A stretch of DNA of 64,000 bases from Bowmanella dokdonensis (GTDB lineage Bacteria; Pseudomonadota; Gammaproteobacteria; Enterobacterales; Alteromonadaceae): contig NZ_JAFKCV010000002.1 of NCBI RefSeq assembly GCF_017254865.1, forward strand, positions 291,837-355,836, given 5' to 3'. Numbering within the stretch: the stretch's first letter is position 1; every line of letters begins with the position of its first letter. The notes under the pieces were generated by a model, which had not been told where the DNA came from, ran no database searches, and worked only from the letters and a program-made list of their open reading frames with translations. This document shows positions 10,895-21,796 of the stretch, one piece after another. Position numbers and translations under genes: made by a program.

Positions 10895-11979
10895 CAGCCC
10901 ATCCTCTTCTCAAAGTCCATCATAAAATCAACCAGCGCCTGCACCCCTTCAATGGGCATGGCATTGTAGAGACTGGCCCGCATCCCACCCACACTCCGAT
11001 GACCCGCCAGAGCCTTGAGACCGGCCTGCTCAGATTGCTCAAGAAAAGCCTTATCCAGCTCAGGGTTGGCCAGTTGGAAAGGAACGTTCATACGGGAGCG
11101 AAAGTCCTTATGGATACGGTTCTGATAAAAATCAGAACTGTCTATATAGCCATACAGCAGGGCCGCTTTTTCGGCATTGCGCTTTTCCATGGCCCTGACG
11201 CCGCCCTGATCCTTAAGCCACTGGAATACCAGGCCGGCCAAATACCAGGCATAGGTTGGCGGAGTGTTAAACATTGAATCATTGTCGGCCAATACCTGAT
11301 AGTCGAGTATCGAAGGCGTCTCGTTTCTGGCCCTGCCCAGCAGATCCTCACGCACTATTACCACTGACAATCCGGACGGTCCGATGTTTTTCTGCGCACC
11401 TGCATAAATGAGCCCAAAGCGGGACACATCCACCGGCCGGGACAGAATATTAGAGGACATGTCGGCCACCAGCGGTACTGAGTCCACCTCCGGCACGTTC
11501 GTCATCTCCACCCCATCGACAGTTTCATTAGGGCAGTAATGCAAAAACGCCGCTTTGGGGTTGAGCTTCCATTGGGACTGTTCAGGCACGACTAACCTGT
11601 CATCCTGCCAGCGACTCTGCGCGACAACCGAAGGAAGCAAATAACGCTTAGCTTCATCGACTGCCGCTGAGGACCAGGAACCACTGATAAGGTAATCGGC
11701 CTGGCCATTCTTTCCGCTCAGGTTAAGCGGCACTGCCGAGAACTGCCCCCGACCTCCGCCGTGAGTAAAAAGCACTTTGTAATTGTCAGGGATAGCCAAT
11801 AGTTCGCGTAGATCCGCTTCAGCCTGCTGGGCTACCTGGATAAAGGCTTTACTGCGATGACTGAGTTCCATGACCGAGCAGCCTTGCCCCTGCCAGTCAA
11901 GCAGTTCGGCCTGGGCCTGCCGCATGACTTCGACAGGCAACATAGCCGGTCCGGCGCAAAAGTTGTACACCTTGTTCAT
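10894..11979 (-). CDS. serC: Phosphoserine aminotransferase
   Basis: PLP enzyme of serine synthesis (3-phosphohydroxypyruvate to phosphoserine) that also acts in pyridoxal phosphate synthesis. The start is placed at 11979 ([15 protein letters not shown]), the conserved N-terminus; 25 further open codons upstream have no family resemblance. The PLP lysine is in [13 protein letters not shown]. The length is 361 residues (E. coli 362). It overlaps aroA by one base. Confidence 0.97.
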   Translation of the reverse strand: MNKVYNFCAGPAMLPVEVMRQAQAELLDWQGQGCSVMELSHRSKAFIQVAQQAEADLRELLAIPDNYKVLFTHGGGRGQFSAVPLNLSGKNGQADYLISGSWSSAAVDEAKRYLLPSVVAQSRWQDDRLVVPEQSQWKLNPKAAFLHYCPNETVDGVEMTNVPEVDSVPLVADMSSNILSRPVDVSRFGLIYAGAQKNIGPSGLSVVIVREDLLGRARNETPSILDYQVLADNDSMFNTPPTYAWYLAGLVFQWLKDQGGVRAMEKRNAEKAALLYGYIDSSDFYQNRIHKDFRSRMNVPFQLANPELDKAFLEQSEQAGLKALAGHRSVGGMRASLYNAMPIEGVQALVDFMMDFEKRMG

Positions 11980-12048
11980 ATTGCTTCTCTTAAAAGTCGC
12001 CGGCGAATGGTTCCCTACGACACCGGCATATCGTCCATCCCTGAACAT

Positions 12049-12076
12049 AAACAAGCGGCATCAGGCCGCTTGTTTT
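12049..12076 (-). terminator. Terminator after gyrA
   Basis: ACAAGCGGC (12051-12059) and GCCGCTTGT (12065-12073) form a perfect 9-bp stem with a 5-base loop about 40 bases beyond the gyrA stop. The T-run is better on the plus strand (TTGTTTT), but no plus-strand gene ends here, so it is assigned to gyrA. Confidence 0.65.
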
Positions 12077-12116
12077 GATACAGACGAAGGGGAAGTCTGA
12101 AAGCCTCCCCCGGCAC

Positions 12117-14798
12117 TTACTCTTCTGTCGTTTCGGCGCCGTTATCGGCGTCGTCGCCTGCCTGTAATGCGGGTTCTTGCCCGTCTTCTTCGATATAGTC
12201 GCTGTCCTCGGACTCCACTTCTTCGATGCGCTGTAATCCGACGACCTTCTCATTGTCACCGGTGCGTATCAAACGCACACCCTGGGTGTTACGGCCCACA
12301 GTGGAGACTTCAGAGACCCGGGTCCGCACCAGGGTACCCTGGTCGCTGATCAGCATGATCTCATCCATTTCATCCACCTGCACCGCGCCGACCACGGCAC
12401 CATTGCGATCCGAGACCTTGATGGAAACCACGCCCTGAGTGGCACGGCTCTTGGCCGGGTAATCATCCAGCGGGGTGCGCTTGCCGAAACCATTTTCGGT
12501 GACGGTCAGGATAGCGCCGTCACCCTGGGGAACGATCAACGACACCACCCGCTGCCCGTCCTGCAGACGGATACCACGCACACCAGTGGCGGTTCGACCC
12601 ATGGGACGCAGGGACAACATCTCTTCACCGGTTTCCGGGTCAAGTTTCACCTGACCGGTTTCAGAGTCACGCAGTTTCTCATTGAAACGCACCACCTTGC
12701 CCGCATCGGAGAACAACATGATATCGCTCTGACCGTCAGTCAACGCCACACCAATCAGTTGGTCGCCTTCGTTCAAGTTAACGGCGATAATGCCGCTGGC
12801 CCTGGGACGGGAATACTGGGACAAATCGGTTTTCTTCACTGTGCCGAAGGCCGTGGCCATCAACACATATTTGTCTTCCACAAATTCGGCAATTGGCAAC
12901 ATGGCGGTAATCCGCTCCCCTTGCTCCAATGGCAGAATATTCACAATAGGTCGGCCTCGGGCATTACGGCTGGCCAGGGGCAGTTGATAGGTCTTGATCC
13001 AGTACAGTCTGCCCCGGGTGGAGAAACACAGAATATAGTCATGGGTGTTGGCCACCAGCAGTTTCTCGATAAAGTCCTCGTCTTTCATCTTGGTGGCAGA
13101 CTTACCCTTGCCGCCGCGGCGCTGGGCCTCATACTCCCTGAGTTTCTGATACTTCACGTAACCTTCATGGGACAGGGTCACCACCACGTCTTCCTGCTCA
13201 ATCAGGTCTTCGATATCGATATCATGGCTGGCAGCACTGATCTCAGTGCGACGGACATCACCGTATTCGGCCTGGATTTTTTCCAGTTCTTCACGAATGA
13301 CTTCCAGCAGACGCTCTGGACTGGCCAGGATATGCATCAATTCGGCAATCTGATCCAGCAACTCCTTGTACTCGGCCAGGATCTTGTCATGTTCCAGCCC
13401 AGTCAGTTTATGCAGGCGTAGATCCAGAATAGCCTGGGCCTGGGCTTCGGTGAGGAAATACTTGCCATCGCGGATGCCAAACTGCGGCTCAAGCCAATCG
13501 GGTCGCGCCGCATCTACGCCTGAGCGTTCAAGCATCTCCGCTACGTCACCCAATTCCCACCCCTGAGCCACCAGGTTTGCCTTGGCTTCTGCCGGACTGG
13601 GCGACGCCTTGATCAAATCAATGATGGGGTCGATATTGGCCAGCGCCACAGCCAGACCTTCCAGGATATGGGCCCGGTCCCGCGCTTTACGCAGTTCGAA
13701 TACTGTCCTTCTGGTTACAACCTCACGTCGGTGCAGCACGAAAGCTTCGAGCATTTCCTTGAGGGTAAAGACCTTGGGCTGGTTGTTGTCCAGCGCCACC
13801 ATATTGATACCAAAGACCGTCTGCAACTGGGTCTGGGCATAAAGATGGTTGAGCAGCACTTCTGCCGATTCGTTACGCTTGACCTCAATAACGATGCGCA
13901 TGCCGTCCTTATCGGATTCGTCACGCAGGGCAGAAATGCCTTCTATTTTCTTTTCCTTGACCAGTTCGGCAATCTTCTCGATCAATCTCGCCTTATTCAC
14001 CTGGTAAGGGATCTCATTGACTATGATGGTTTCCTTACCATTGTCCTCGGTCTCTATCTCAGCACGGGCACGCAGGTATATCTTGCCGCGACCGGTCCGG
14101 TACGCCTCCTCTATCCCCTTACGTCCACTGATAATGGCCGCAGTGGGGAAGTCTGGTCCGGGAATATATTCGATCAGTTCTTCAACAGAGATATCCGGGT
14201 TATTGATCAGGGCGATACAACCGGTGATCACTTCATTGAGGTTATGCGGGGGAATATTGGTGGCCATGCCCACGGCGATACCGGAGGAACCGTTAACCAA
14301 CAGGTTGGGCACCTTGGTGGGCAAAACTTCGGGAATCTGTTCTGTGCCATCATAGTTGGGCACAAAATTGACCGTTTCCTTTTCCAGATCGGCCAGCAGT
14401 TCGTGGGCAATCTTGGCCATCCGGACTTCGGTATATCGCATGGCGGCCGCCGAATCGCCGTCCACCGAGCCGAAGTTACCCTGACCGTCCACCAACATAT
14501 AACGCAATGAAAAAGGCTGGGCCATCCGCACTATAGTGTCATACACAGCGGAGTCACCGTGGGGGTGGTACTTACCTATCACATCCCCCACCACACGGGC
14601 AGACTTCTTGTACGGCTTGTTGAAGTCGTTCTTCAACTCATTCATGGCGAACAATACGCGCCTGTGAACCGGCTTGAGGCCATCGCGTACATCCGGCAGC
14701 GCACGGCCGACAATAACGCTCATGGCATAGTCAAGGTAGGAGTTCTTAAGCTCTTCCTCGATATTAATGGGGAGAATTTCTTTGGCGCGGTCAGTCAT
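12117..14798 (-). CDS. gyrA: DNA gyrase subunit A
   Basis: Breakage-reunion subunit of gyrase, which introduces negative supercoils. The catalytic tyrosine is Y122 in AAAMRYTE. The quinolone-resistance region reads [10 protein letters not shown] with S83 and D87, the susceptible state in E. coli numbering. Six beta-propeller blades form the C-terminal half, with the GyrA box QRRGGKG at about 560. The C-terminus is acidic. The 893 residues are typical. The leftward gyrA-serC-aroA order resembles that of related genera. Confidence 0.98.
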   Translation of the reverse strand: MTDRAKEILPINIEEELKNSYLDYAMSVIVGRALPDVRDGLKPVHRRVLFAMNELKNDFNKPYKKSARVVGDVIGKYHPHGDSAVYDTIVRMAQPFSLRYMLVDGQGNFGSVDGDSAAAMRYTEVRMAKIAHELLADLEKETVNFVPNYDGTEQIPEVLPTKVPNLLVNGSSGIAVGMATNIPPHNLNEVITGCIALINNPDISVEELIEYIPGPDFPTAAIISGRKGIEEAYRTGRGKIYLRARAEIETEDNGKETIIVNEIPYQVNKARLIEKIAELVKEKKIEGISALRDESDKDGMRIVIEVKRNESAEVLLNHLYAQTQLQTVFGINMVALDNNQPKVFTLKEMLEAFVLHRREVVTRRTVFELRKARDRAHILEGLAVALANIDPIIDLIKASPSPAEAKANLVAQGWELGDVAEMLERSGVDAARPDWLEPQFGIRDGKYFLTEAQAQAILDLRLHKLTGLEHDKILAEYKELLDQIAELMHILASPERLLEVIREELEKIQAEYGDVRRTEISAASHDIDIEDLIEQEDVVVTLSHEGYVKYQKLREYEAQRRGGKGKSATKMKDEDFIEKLLVANTHDYILCFSTRGRLYWIKTYQLPLASRNARGRPIVNILPLEQGERITAMLPIAEFVEDKYVLMATAFGTVKKTDLSQYSRPRASGIIAVNLNEGDQLIGVALTDGQSDIMLFSDAGKVVRFNEKLRDSETGQVKLDPETGEEMLSLRPMGRTATGVRGIRLQDGQRVVSLIVPQGDGAILTVTENGFGKRTPLDDYPAKSRATQGVVSIKVSDRNGAVVGAVQVDEMDEIMLISDQGTLVRTRVSEVSTVGRNTQGVRLIRTGDNEKVVGLQRIEEVESEDSDYIEEDGQEPALQAGDDADNGAETTEE

Positions 14799-15031
14799 AT
14801 ACAGCCCTGTTCCCTTCTTTATTGTCTACATCTTCCCATATGGGTCTCGGGATAAAAAAGAGACCCAGGAATTACGCTTTTTAACCGCCCAATGCTACCA
14901 CTTAAATCCACAAATAAACAGCCGCCGGTTGCTCAGATAAGCGCCAGTTGAGCCATTGCGGCGTTCACCCTATGCTTGGCGGTTGGAGCTGTTTATACTT
15001 GGCACCAACAGCCACACACAGATCATGATCA

Positions 15032-15781
15032 ATGCAACAGACAACCCCGGGGGACAATGCCAGTCACCCCGTCAATAATGTAGACCAGCAGGAAATAGAC
15101 AAATTCTCAGCACTGGCCAGTCGTTGGTGGGACCTTCAGGGGGAGTTCAAGCCCCTGCACCAGATAAACCCTTTGCGGCTGGATTTTATCGCTCAGCACA
15201 GCCACGGTCTGTTTGCAAAGAAGGCACTGGATGTGGGATGCGGTGGCGGTATTCTGGCCGAAAGCATGGCCGGCATGGGTGCCGAGGTGACCGGCATCGA
15301 TATGGCCAGAGACTCCCTGGAAGTGGCCAGACTGCATGGCCTGGAATCAGGCATCAAGGTGGATTACCAGCTCTCGACGGTGGAGGAATTTGCCCAACAC
15401 CATGCCGGTCAGTTCGACCTGGTGACCTGCCTGGAGATGCTTGAACATGTGCCAGACCCGGAATCCGTAGTGCGCGCCTGTGCCCGTCTGGTCAAACCGG
15501 GTGGCCAGGTGTTTTTCTCCACCTTGAATCGCAATCTCAAGTCGTATCTGATGGCCATAGTCGGTGCCGAGTACGTACTTGGCCTGGTGCCCAAAGGCAC
15601 CCATCAGCATAGCAAATTCATCAAACCCTCTGAACTGATGGCCTGGTTGGACAAGACCCCGCTGCTGTGTCGGCATATTGAAGGGCTGCACCTTAATCCG
15701 CTGAGTGGTCAGTACTACCTGTCGACCAGCAATGTAGATGTTAATTATCTTCTGCATTGCGAGAAGACGGCCCATGGCTGA
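15032..15781 (+). CDS. ubiG: Ubiquinone biosynthesis O-methyltransferase UbiG
   Basis: SAM-dependent methyltransferase that carries out both O-methylations of the ubiquinone ring. Motif I is [16 protein letters not shown] (about residues 65-80), followed by the acidic motif VTGID (D90). The N-terminal [19 protein letters not shown] is diagnostic of UbiG. Length is 249 residues (E. coli 240). It diverges from gyrA, as in E. coli, and overlaps the next gene by 8 bases. Confidence 0.96.
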   Translation: MQQTTPGDNASHPVNNVDQQEIDKFSALASRWWDLQGEFKPLHQINPLRLDFIAQHSHGLFAKKALDVGCGGGILAESMAGMGAEVTGIDMARDSLEVARLHGLESGIKVDYQLSTVEEFAQHHAGQFDLVTCLEMLEHVPDPESVVRACARLVKPGGQVFFSTLNRNLKSYLMAIVGAEYVLGLVPKGTHQHSKFIKPSELMAWLDKTPLLCRHIEGLHLNPLSGQYYLSTSNVDVNYLLHCEKTAHG

Positions 15782-16439
15782 GCTTGGCAAACCACGGGCC
15801 CTGTTGTTCGATCTGGACGGAACGCTGCTGGATACAGCACGGGATATGGGCACTGCACTGAATCAGTTGCTGGCGGACCATGGCCGGCCACCAAAAGGCT
15901 ACCAGGAATACCGTCCCATTGCCTCCCATGGCGCCATGGGCATGCTCAAGCTTGGCTTTGCCGATATTGTTGAAGCGGAAGCTTACGAATCCCTACGGAA
16001 GGGCTTTCTGGATCTTTACCATCTGTCATTGTGTCAGCACACCAGCCTGTTTGCCGGGATTGACAAATTGCTCGAAGGATTGGCCGACAAACAACTGCCC
16101 TGGGGTATCGTCACCAATAAGCCGACCTGGCTGACTCTGCCCCTGCTGGAGCAGTTTCCTTTATTGCAAACAGCAGGTGTGGTGGTATGCGGGGACACAC
16201 TGGCAAGGCGTAAACCCCATCCAGACCCTTTATGGCTGGCGGCGGAAAAACTGGCCGTAAAACACCAGGCCATCTGGTATGTGGGCGATGCCGAACGGGA
16301 CATGCAAGCTGCCAGGGCTGCCAGCATGTCAGGCGTGCTGGCCGAATACGGTTACATCTGTCCTACCGAGCAACCCCAGCACTGGCAGGTGGATCTGCGT
16401 ATCGACCATCCGGAAGCTTTGCTCCCCCGCCTCGCCTAA
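15774..16439 (+). CDS. gph: HAD-family phosphatase, phosphoglycolate phosphatase or MupP type
   Basis: HAD hydrolase with motif [11 protein letters not shown] (nucleophile D13, acid D15), motif II VTNK at about 113 and motif [16 protein letters not shown]. The start at 15774 (MAELGKPR) is preferred; it overlaps the ubiG stop by 8 bases, and the 12 codons further upstream are not family-like. Known options are phosphoglycolate phosphatase and the MurNAc-6-phosphate phosphatase MupP, which in pseudomonads lies next to ubiG. The tight ubiG coupling keeps MupP open; the sequence alone does not decide. Confidence 0.8.
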   Translation: MAELGKPRALLFDLDGTLLDTARDMGTALNQLLADHGRPPKGYQEYRPIASHGAMGMLKLGFADIVEAEAYESLRKGFLDLYHLSLCQHTSLFAGIDKLLEGLADKQLPWGIVTNKPTWLTLPLLEQFPLLQTAGVVVCGDTLARRKPHPDPLWLAAEKLAVKHQAIWYVGDAERDMQAARAASMSGVLAEYGYICPTEQPQHWQVDLRIDHPEALLPRLA

Positions 16440-16797
16440 CCACAACATTTAGTGCTAAAAAAGAAAAACTGACACCATATATCCACAAACAATAAAAAAG
16501 CATAAACTAATAAGTAAATAGTTTAGTGGAAAAAACGGCCAGAAAAACTCCTTGCAATCGGCATATCTGCGTCTTGTCAGCTATTGTTCAGTGAGTCGCT
16601 ACTAACCTGCCAGACTGGCCCGCCTCTTTTGCCCATTAAACCACCAGATATTGGGTTGCATAACGACTTAAACCTCACTATCTTGTGCCTATACCTGCAG
16701 CCAGACAGCACTGGCCTTCGGCAGGTTTCCCCTCTGCTGGCATGAATGTGTCCGCAGTCATTTGCGCTAAACAGATAACAATAAGACGGCTACCGGC
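16440..16797 (+). promoter_or_regulatory. nrdA upstream region, 358 bases without a gene
   Basis: An AT-rich stretch (16440-16540) precedes nrdA; no open frame of note is present. It contains a candidate pair of NrdR-type sites (16472-16487 and 16504-16519). The rest (about 16540-16797) would be a long untranslated leader or distal promoter sequence. Confidence 0.5.
16472..16519 (+). promoter_or_regulatory. Candidate NrdR box pair
   Basis: ACACCATATATCCACA (16472-16487) resembles the NrdR box (acaCwAtATATwGtgt). A weaker match AAACTAATAAGTAAAT (16504-16519) lies 32 bases further on, centre to centre. NrdR pairs upstream of nrd operons usually have centres about three helical turns apart. The second half is poor, so the call is tentative. 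Confidence 0.35.
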
Positions 16798-19116
16798 ATG
16801 AACAACAATCTTCTCGTAACCAAACGCTCCGGTGAAAAGGAGCCCATCGATCTGGATAAGATCCACAAGGTGATCACCTGGGCAGCCAAGGGGTTGAACA
16901 ATGTGTCCGTCTCTCAGGTAGAGATCAAGGCACATATTCAATTCTATGATGGCATCAGGACCTCGGATATTCACGAGACCCTGATCAAGTCTGCCGCCGA
17001 TCTGATTTCCAAGGACAGTCCCGATTACCAGTATCTGGCGGCGCGCCTAGCCATTTTTCATCTGCGTAAGAAAGCCTACGGCCAGTTCGAGCCTCCCCGG
17101 TTGTACCAGCATGTGGCCAGAATGGTCGATATGGGCAAGTACGACAGGCATCTGCTGGAAGACTACAGTGTCGAAGAATACGAGCAGATGGAAGACTTCC
17201 TGGATCACTGGCGGGATATGAACTTCAGCTATGCCGCGGTGAAGCAGTTGGAAGGCAAGTACCTGGTACAGAACCGGGTAACAGGCGAAATCTATGAGAG
17301 TGCCCAGTTCCTGTACATACTGGTGGCGGCCTGCCTGTTTGCCAACTACCCCAAAGAGACCAGGATGAGCTATATCCGGCGCTTCTATGATGCGGTGTCG
17401 CAGTTCAAGATCTCCCTTCCGACCCCCATAATGTCCGGGGTACGCACGCCCACCCGCCAGTTCAGTTCCTGCGTGCTGATCGAGTGTGGTGACAGCCTGG
17501 ACTCCATCAATGCCACCGCCAGTGCCATCGTCAAATATGTCAGTCAACGGGCCGGTATCGGCATCAACGCCGGCCGCATCCGGGCGCTGGGCAGTCCGAT
17601 TCGGGGCGGTGAAGCTTTCCATACGGGCTGTCTGCCGTTTTACAAATATTTCCAGACTGCGGTGAAAAGTTGTTCCCAGGGCGGAGTACGCGGTGGTGCA
17701 GCCACCCTCTTCTATCCGCTGTGGCATCTGGAAGTGGAATCCCTGCTGGTGCTAAAGAACAACCGCGGAGTGGAAGAGAACCGGGTTCGTCACCTGGATT
17801 ACGGGGTACAATTTAACAAGTTGATGTATCAGCGTCTTATCAAGGATGAACATATCACCCTGTTCAGCCCCTCAGACGTACCCGGCTTGTATGACGCCTT
17901 CTTTGCTGACCAGGACGAGTTCGAGAAGTTGTACGTCAAGTACGAGCAGGATCCGTCCATTCGCAAGAAGCAGATCAAGGCCATCGAGCTGTTCAGCCTG
18001 TTTATGCAGGAGCGGGCCAGTACAGGCCGTATCTATCTGCAGAACGTGGATCACTGCAATACCCACAGCCCTTTCGACGCCAAGGTGGCACCGGTACGCC
18101 AGAGCAATCTGTGCCTGGAGATTGCCCTGCCCACCAAGCCCCTTGAGCATGTGAACGATGAGAATGGCGAAATTGCCCTGTGTACTTTGTCAGCCTTTAA
18201 CCTCGGCGCCATCGACAGCCTGGATGAACTTGAGGAAATGGCCGATCTCACCGTGCGGGCTCTGGACAGTCTGCTGGATTATCAGGACTATCCGGTGCCA
18301 GCCGCATTAAACGCCACCATGGGTCGCCGTACCCTGGGAGTTGGCGTGATTAACTTCGCCTATTACCTGGCCAAGCATGGAGTGCGTTACTCGGATGGAA
18401 GCGCCAATGGGCTGGTACACAGGGCCTTCGAGGCCATTCAATACCACCTGCTCAAAGCCTCTGTCGGTCTGGCCAGGGAAAAAGGTGCCTGTCCTAAATT
18501 CAATGAGACCACTTATGCCAAAGGGCTGCTGCCCATCGATACCTACAAGAAGGATCTCGATAGTATCTGTAGTGAACCTTTGCAGTATGACTGGGACAGC
18601 CTGCGTGAAGAGATCAAGCAATACGGCCTGCGCAACAGCACCCTGTCTGCGCTGATGCCGTCTGAAACGTCCTCGCAAATCTCCAACGCCACCAACGGTA
18701 TCGAACCACCGCGTGGCCATATCAGTGTGAAGTCCAGTAAGGACGGCGTCCTTAAACAGGTCGTGCCGGAGTATGAGCGGCTAAAGGACCAGTACGAGCT
18801 GCTGTGGGAAATTCCCTCCAACGACGGGTATTTGCAACTGGTGGCCATTATGCAAAAGTTCGTCGATCAGACTATTTCCGCCAACACCAGCTATGACCCG
18901 GGCAAGTACGACGGCGGCAAAGTGCCCATGAAGCTGTTGCTCAAGGATCTGCTGACCGCCTATAAACTGGGCGTCAAGACGCTGTATTATCACAATACCC
19001 GTGACGGTGCTACTGACAGCCAGGAAGACCTGGCCGTGGTCGGCAAGCAAAAACCGGTAGTTGAAGCCGTTGTCGAAGAAGACGACGACTGTGCCGGCGG
19101 TGCCTGCAAGATCTGA
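16798..19116 (+). CDS. nrdA: Ribonucleoside-diphosphate reductase subunit alpha, class Ia
   Basis: Large subunit of aerobic ribonucleotide reductase, which makes dNDPs from NDPs. An ATP-cone (about residues 1-95, beginning VTKRSGEKEPIDLDKI) gives dATP control of overall activity. Active-site residues are visible as FSSCVLIE, SNLCLEIALPT and ALCTLSAFNLG (E. coli C225, N437/C439/E441, C462). The C-terminal redox pair is CAGGAC, which passes electrons from thioredoxin. The 772 residues are near E. coli (761). It precedes nrdB by about 185 bases. Confidence 0.98.
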   Translation: MNNNLLVTKRSGEKEPIDLDKIHKVITWAAKGLNNVSVSQVEIKAHIQFYDGIRTSDIHETLIKSAADLISKDSPDYQYLAARLAIFHLRKKAYGQFEPPRLYQHVARMVDMGKYDRHLLEDYSVEEYEQMEDFLDHWRDMNFSYAAVKQLEGKYLVQNRVTGEIYESAQFLYILVAACLFANYPKETRMSYIRRFYDAVSQFKISLPTPIMSGVRTPTRQFSSCVLIECGDSLDSINATASAIVKYVSQRAGIGINAGRIRALGSPIRGGEAFHTGCLPFYKYFQTAVKSCSQGGVRGGAATLFYPLWHLEVESLLVLKNNRGVEENRVRHLDYGVQFNKLMYQRLIKDEHITLFSPSDVPGLYDAFFADQDEFEKLYVKYEQDPSIRKKQIKAIELFSLFMQERASTGRIYLQNVDHCNTHSPFDAKVAPVRQSNLCLEIALPTKPLEHVNDENGEIALCTLSAFNLGAIDSLDELEEMADLTVRALDSLLDYQDYPVPAALNATMGRRTLGVGVINFAYYLAKHGVRYSDGSANGLVHRAFEAIQYHLLKASVGLAREKGACPKFNETTYAKGLLPIDTYKKDLDSICSEPLQYDWDSLREEIKQYGLRNSTLSALMPSETSSQISNATNGIEPPRGHISVKSSKDGVLKQVVPEYERLKDQYELLWEIPSNDGYLQLVAIMQKFVDQTISANTSYDPGKYDGGKVPMKLLLKDLLTAYKLGVKTLYYHNTRDGATDSQEDLAVVGKQKPVVEAVVEEDDDCAGGACKI

Positions 19117-19300
19117 CCGGCGACCATTGCCAAAACGGGCGGTGCAGGAAGTACCGCTCTTCTCTGTAAGCTGACACGTCATGCAATAAGTGGAGAGTGA
19201 GGACAGGAGTCCGTTTACGTAACAAAAAACAAAAAGGGATGAGGCTGGTCCAATACGGACCGGTCCGTGCGCTAAACCTGTAATCTTAAAGCTGATGCCG

Positions 19301-20431
19301 ATGAAATATACAACCTTCAACCAGCAAAACTCCAATCCCCTGGCCGAACCCATGTTCTTTGGCAACCCGGTGAATGTGGCCCGTTATGATCAGCAGAAGC
19401 ATCAGATTTTTGAAAAACTGATTGAAAAGCAGATCAGTTTCTTCTGGCGTCCGGAAGAAGTGGATGTAAGTAAGGACAGGGTGGATTTTCAGAAGTTGAG
19501 TGACTCTGAAAAGCACATTTTTATCTCCAACCTCAAGTACCAGACACTGCTCGATTCAGTGCAGGGCCGCAGCCCCAATATCGCGTTTCTGCCAATAGTG
19601 TCACTGCCTGAACTGGAGACCTGGATTGAGACCTGGTCATTCTTCGAGACCATCCATTCGCGCTCCTATACCCATATTCTACGCAACCTGTTCTCTGACC
19701 CCAGCGCCGTATTCGAGGACATCGTACTGAATGAAGAAATCAGACGCCGTGCCACTGATATCTCTCGCTACTACGACGACCTGATTTTTCTGACCCAGTT
19801 ATGGCAGACCCAGGGCGAGGGCATGCACCAGGTCGATGGCGTGACCTATCCGGTCAATCTGCGGGAATTAAAGAAGAAGCTCTACCTCTGCATGAACTCG
19901 GTCAATGCTCTCGAAGCCATTCGTTTCTATGTATCTTTTGCCTGCACCTTCGCCTTTGCCGAACGTGAACTGATGGAAGGTAATTCCAAGATCATCCGTC
20001 TGATAGCCAGGGATGAGAACCTCCACCTGACGTCCACCCAGCATATCCTTAACCTGTGGGCCAGGGGCAAGGACGACCCCCAGATGCAGGAAATTGCCGA
20101 GGAATGTCAGGATGAAGCCCGCGCCATATTCATGAATGCAGTGGAGCAAGAAAAGCAATGGGCCGAATACCTGTTCCAGCACGGCTCAATGATCGGACTG
20201 AATAAAGATATTCTCTGTCAGTATGTGGAGTTTATCGCCAACCACCGGATGGCGGCCATCGGCCTGGATACGCCTTTTGAGGTGAAATCCAATCCCCTGC
20301 CCTGGATGAACAATTATCTCAATTCTGACAATGTACAGGTAGCACCCCAGGAGTCTGAAATCAGCTCCTACCTGGTCGGTCAGATAGACAGTGAAGTGAG
20401 TGTGGATGACTTCGGAGACTTCGATCTCTGA
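19301..20431 (+). CDS. nrdB: Ribonucleoside-diphosphate reductase subunit beta, class Ia
   Basis: Radical-generating subunit. The start at 19301 gives 376 residues and a NrdB-like beginning (MKYTTF); an ATG at 19295 would add two. The diiron and radical segment [13 protein letters not shown] contains E116, H119 and Y123, equal to E. coli E115, H118 and Y122 once the start Met is counted, and D85 is in place. It is followed by yfaE, which repairs its cofactor. Confidence 0.97.
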   Translation: MKYTTFNQQNSNPLAEPMFFGNPVNVARYDQQKHQIFEKLIEKQISFFWRPEEVDVSKDRVDFQKLSDSEKHIFISNLKYQTLLDSVQGRSPNIAFLPIVSLPELETWIETWSFFETIHSRSYTHILRNLFSDPSAVFEDIVLNEEIRRRATDISRYYDDLIFLTQLWQTQGEGMHQVDGVTYPVNLRELKKKLYLCMNSVNALEAIRFYVSFACTFAFAERELMEGNSKIIRLIARDENLHLTSTQHILNLWARGKDDPQMQEIAEECQDEARAIFMNAVEQEKQWAEYLFQHGSMIGLNKDILCQYVEFIANHRMAAIGLDTPFEVKSNPLPWMNNYLNSDNVQVAPQESEISSYLVGQIDSEVSVDDFGDFDL

Positions 20432-20447
20432 TGACCAACCAGCCCAG

Positions 20448-20714
20448 ATGACACAGGATGATCGCTTTGTGATCCACCTTGACGAGCAAACCAGTCTTAC
20501 ATGCAGTAAGGACAAGACCTTGCTGGAGAGTCTGGAGGCTCAGCAGGTGGATGTGCATTACCACTGTAGGGAGGGATTCTGTGGCGCCTGTCGCACCAAA
20601 CTACTGGAAGGCGAGGTGGAGTACGTGACCGATCCCCTGGCCTTTATCGACGACGATGAAATCCTGCCCTGCTGCTGTGTTCCTGTCTCCGATCTGAAAA
20701 TCAGGCTGGCTTGA
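20448..20714 (+). CDS. yfaE: [2Fe-2S] ferredoxin YfaE, NrdB cofactor maintenance
   Basis: Small plant-type ferredoxin of 88 residues. Ligand cysteines are C40, C45 and C48 (HCREGFCGAC) plus one of C75-C77 (LPCCC). Plant-type clusters use C-x4-C-x2-C and a distal Cys; three consecutive cysteines at the last site are notable. E. coli YfaE delivers electrons to rebuild the NrdB diferric-tyrosyl cofactor. The start is set at 20448, 16 bases past the nrdB stop. Confidence 0.92.
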   Translation: MTQDDRFVIHLDEQTSLTCSKDKTLLESLEAQQVDVHYHCREGFCGACRTKLLEGEVEYVTDPLAFIDDDEILPCCCVPVSDLKIRLA

Positions 20715-20751
20715 ACGCCTTCGGCATGACTCAGAACGCCTTATAACGAAT

Positions 20752-20769
20752 AGCCGGACTTATCCGGCG
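20752..20769. terminator. Hairpin between convergent yfaE and DUF2189 gene
   Basis: GCCGGA (20753-20758) and TCCGGC (20763-20768) with a CTTA loop lie between the two convergent stops. No clear U-run follows, so this is a weak candidate. Confidence 0.4.
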
Positions 20770-20777
20770 TCAGGCAC

Positions 20778-21572
20778 CTACTCGTAGTGCCTGCCGCGTT
20801 TGACTTCAATGGTGTCGATATAGCCATGCCAGGTGGCGTAGCCGATCAGCGGCATCAGGATAATGAAACCGGCAAAACCGGTGATAAAGCCTATGGCCAC
20901 GCTGGTGGCAATAATGGCCGCCCAAATCAACATGGGCACCTTGTTACTCCACACCGCATTCATACTGGTCAGTACCGCAGTGGCCAAATCCACCCGCCGC
21001 TCCATCAGCACCGGCTGGGTAAAGGCGCTGATAAAGAACACCAGCAGGGTAAATCCGGCCCCGACCACTGAGCCCAGTGCCAGAAACGGCAGCAGATTTT
21101 CCAGGTTTTCTTCCAGATAAGGCGGATACAGGGCATGGATGATCGAGGCCACCCGCAGCCAGAAAATCATCAGCACCATCAGTAAAATACCAAAGCCCCA
21201 CTCGTTGACGGCATTGCGCTTTACCGCCTTGATACTGTGCCACAAAGTAGGCTTGTGGCCTTTTTCCAGTTCCCAGCTCACATCATACAAACCAGCTGCC
21301 AGGAAAGGACCAATCAGCATAAAGCATATCAACGATGGCAGAATCACCAGGTGCCAACCGGTCAGTGCCACCAGATAGGTAATCAACCAGGGAATGGCGG
21401 CAAAAATCAAGCCGTAGAACGCCGTCAACAAGGGTGCACGGGTGATGTCCCGCCAGCCCAACGCCAGCCACTTAATCGGATCCCCCACATCCAGTTCCTT
21501 GCAGGGAATAACCCTGCCTATACCGCTTGAACTGATGGCATTCCGGGGTGTTTCTTTGAAGGGTTGAGACAT
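20778..21572 (-). CDS. DUF2189 integral membrane protein
   Basis: The 264 residues have about six hydrophobic segments (near 48-70, 73-97, 128-150, 165-192, 213-230 and 232-250) and no catalytic motif. The beginning of the domain (DPIKWLALGWRD) and the HSIKAVKRNAVNEWG segment fit the DUF2189 family, found in many proteobacteria with unknown function. It is transcribed alone, convergent with yfaE. Confidence 0.75.
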   Translation of the reverse strand: MSQPFKETPRNAISSSGIGRVIPCKELDVGDPIKWLALGWRDITRAPLLTAFYGLIFAAIPWLITYLVALTGWHLVILPSLICFMLIGPFLAAGLYDVSWELEKGHKPTLWHSIKAVKRNAVNEWGFGILLMVLMIFWLRVASIIHALYPPYLEENLENLLPFLALGSVVGAGFTLLVFFISAFTQPVLMERRVDLATAVLTSMNAVWSNKVPMLIWAAIIATSVAIGFITGFAGFIILMPLIGYATWHGYIDTIEVKRGRHYE

Positions 21573-21796
21573 GAGACCTCCGCTATGGTTGTTCCGGCGC
21601 TCTGGGTTTCTATGCTATTGGTCTATGCTGACAGCCTGGCGTTCCCACGAAAGCTTGCCTTGCTGCAAACCGATAATCCCTTGCAAGTCATATGCTTGTT
21701 GGTGCAAAGGGATCTCCATTAGCTTATGCAGGGGACGGCAAATCTGCTCTTTATATGAGCAATTATTCTGAACATGTTGGCTGCTAGACAGTATGG

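Noticed and set aside
14500-14580. Possible quinolone-resistance change in gyrA
   Set aside because: Positions 83 and 87 are Ser and Asp, the susceptible residues.
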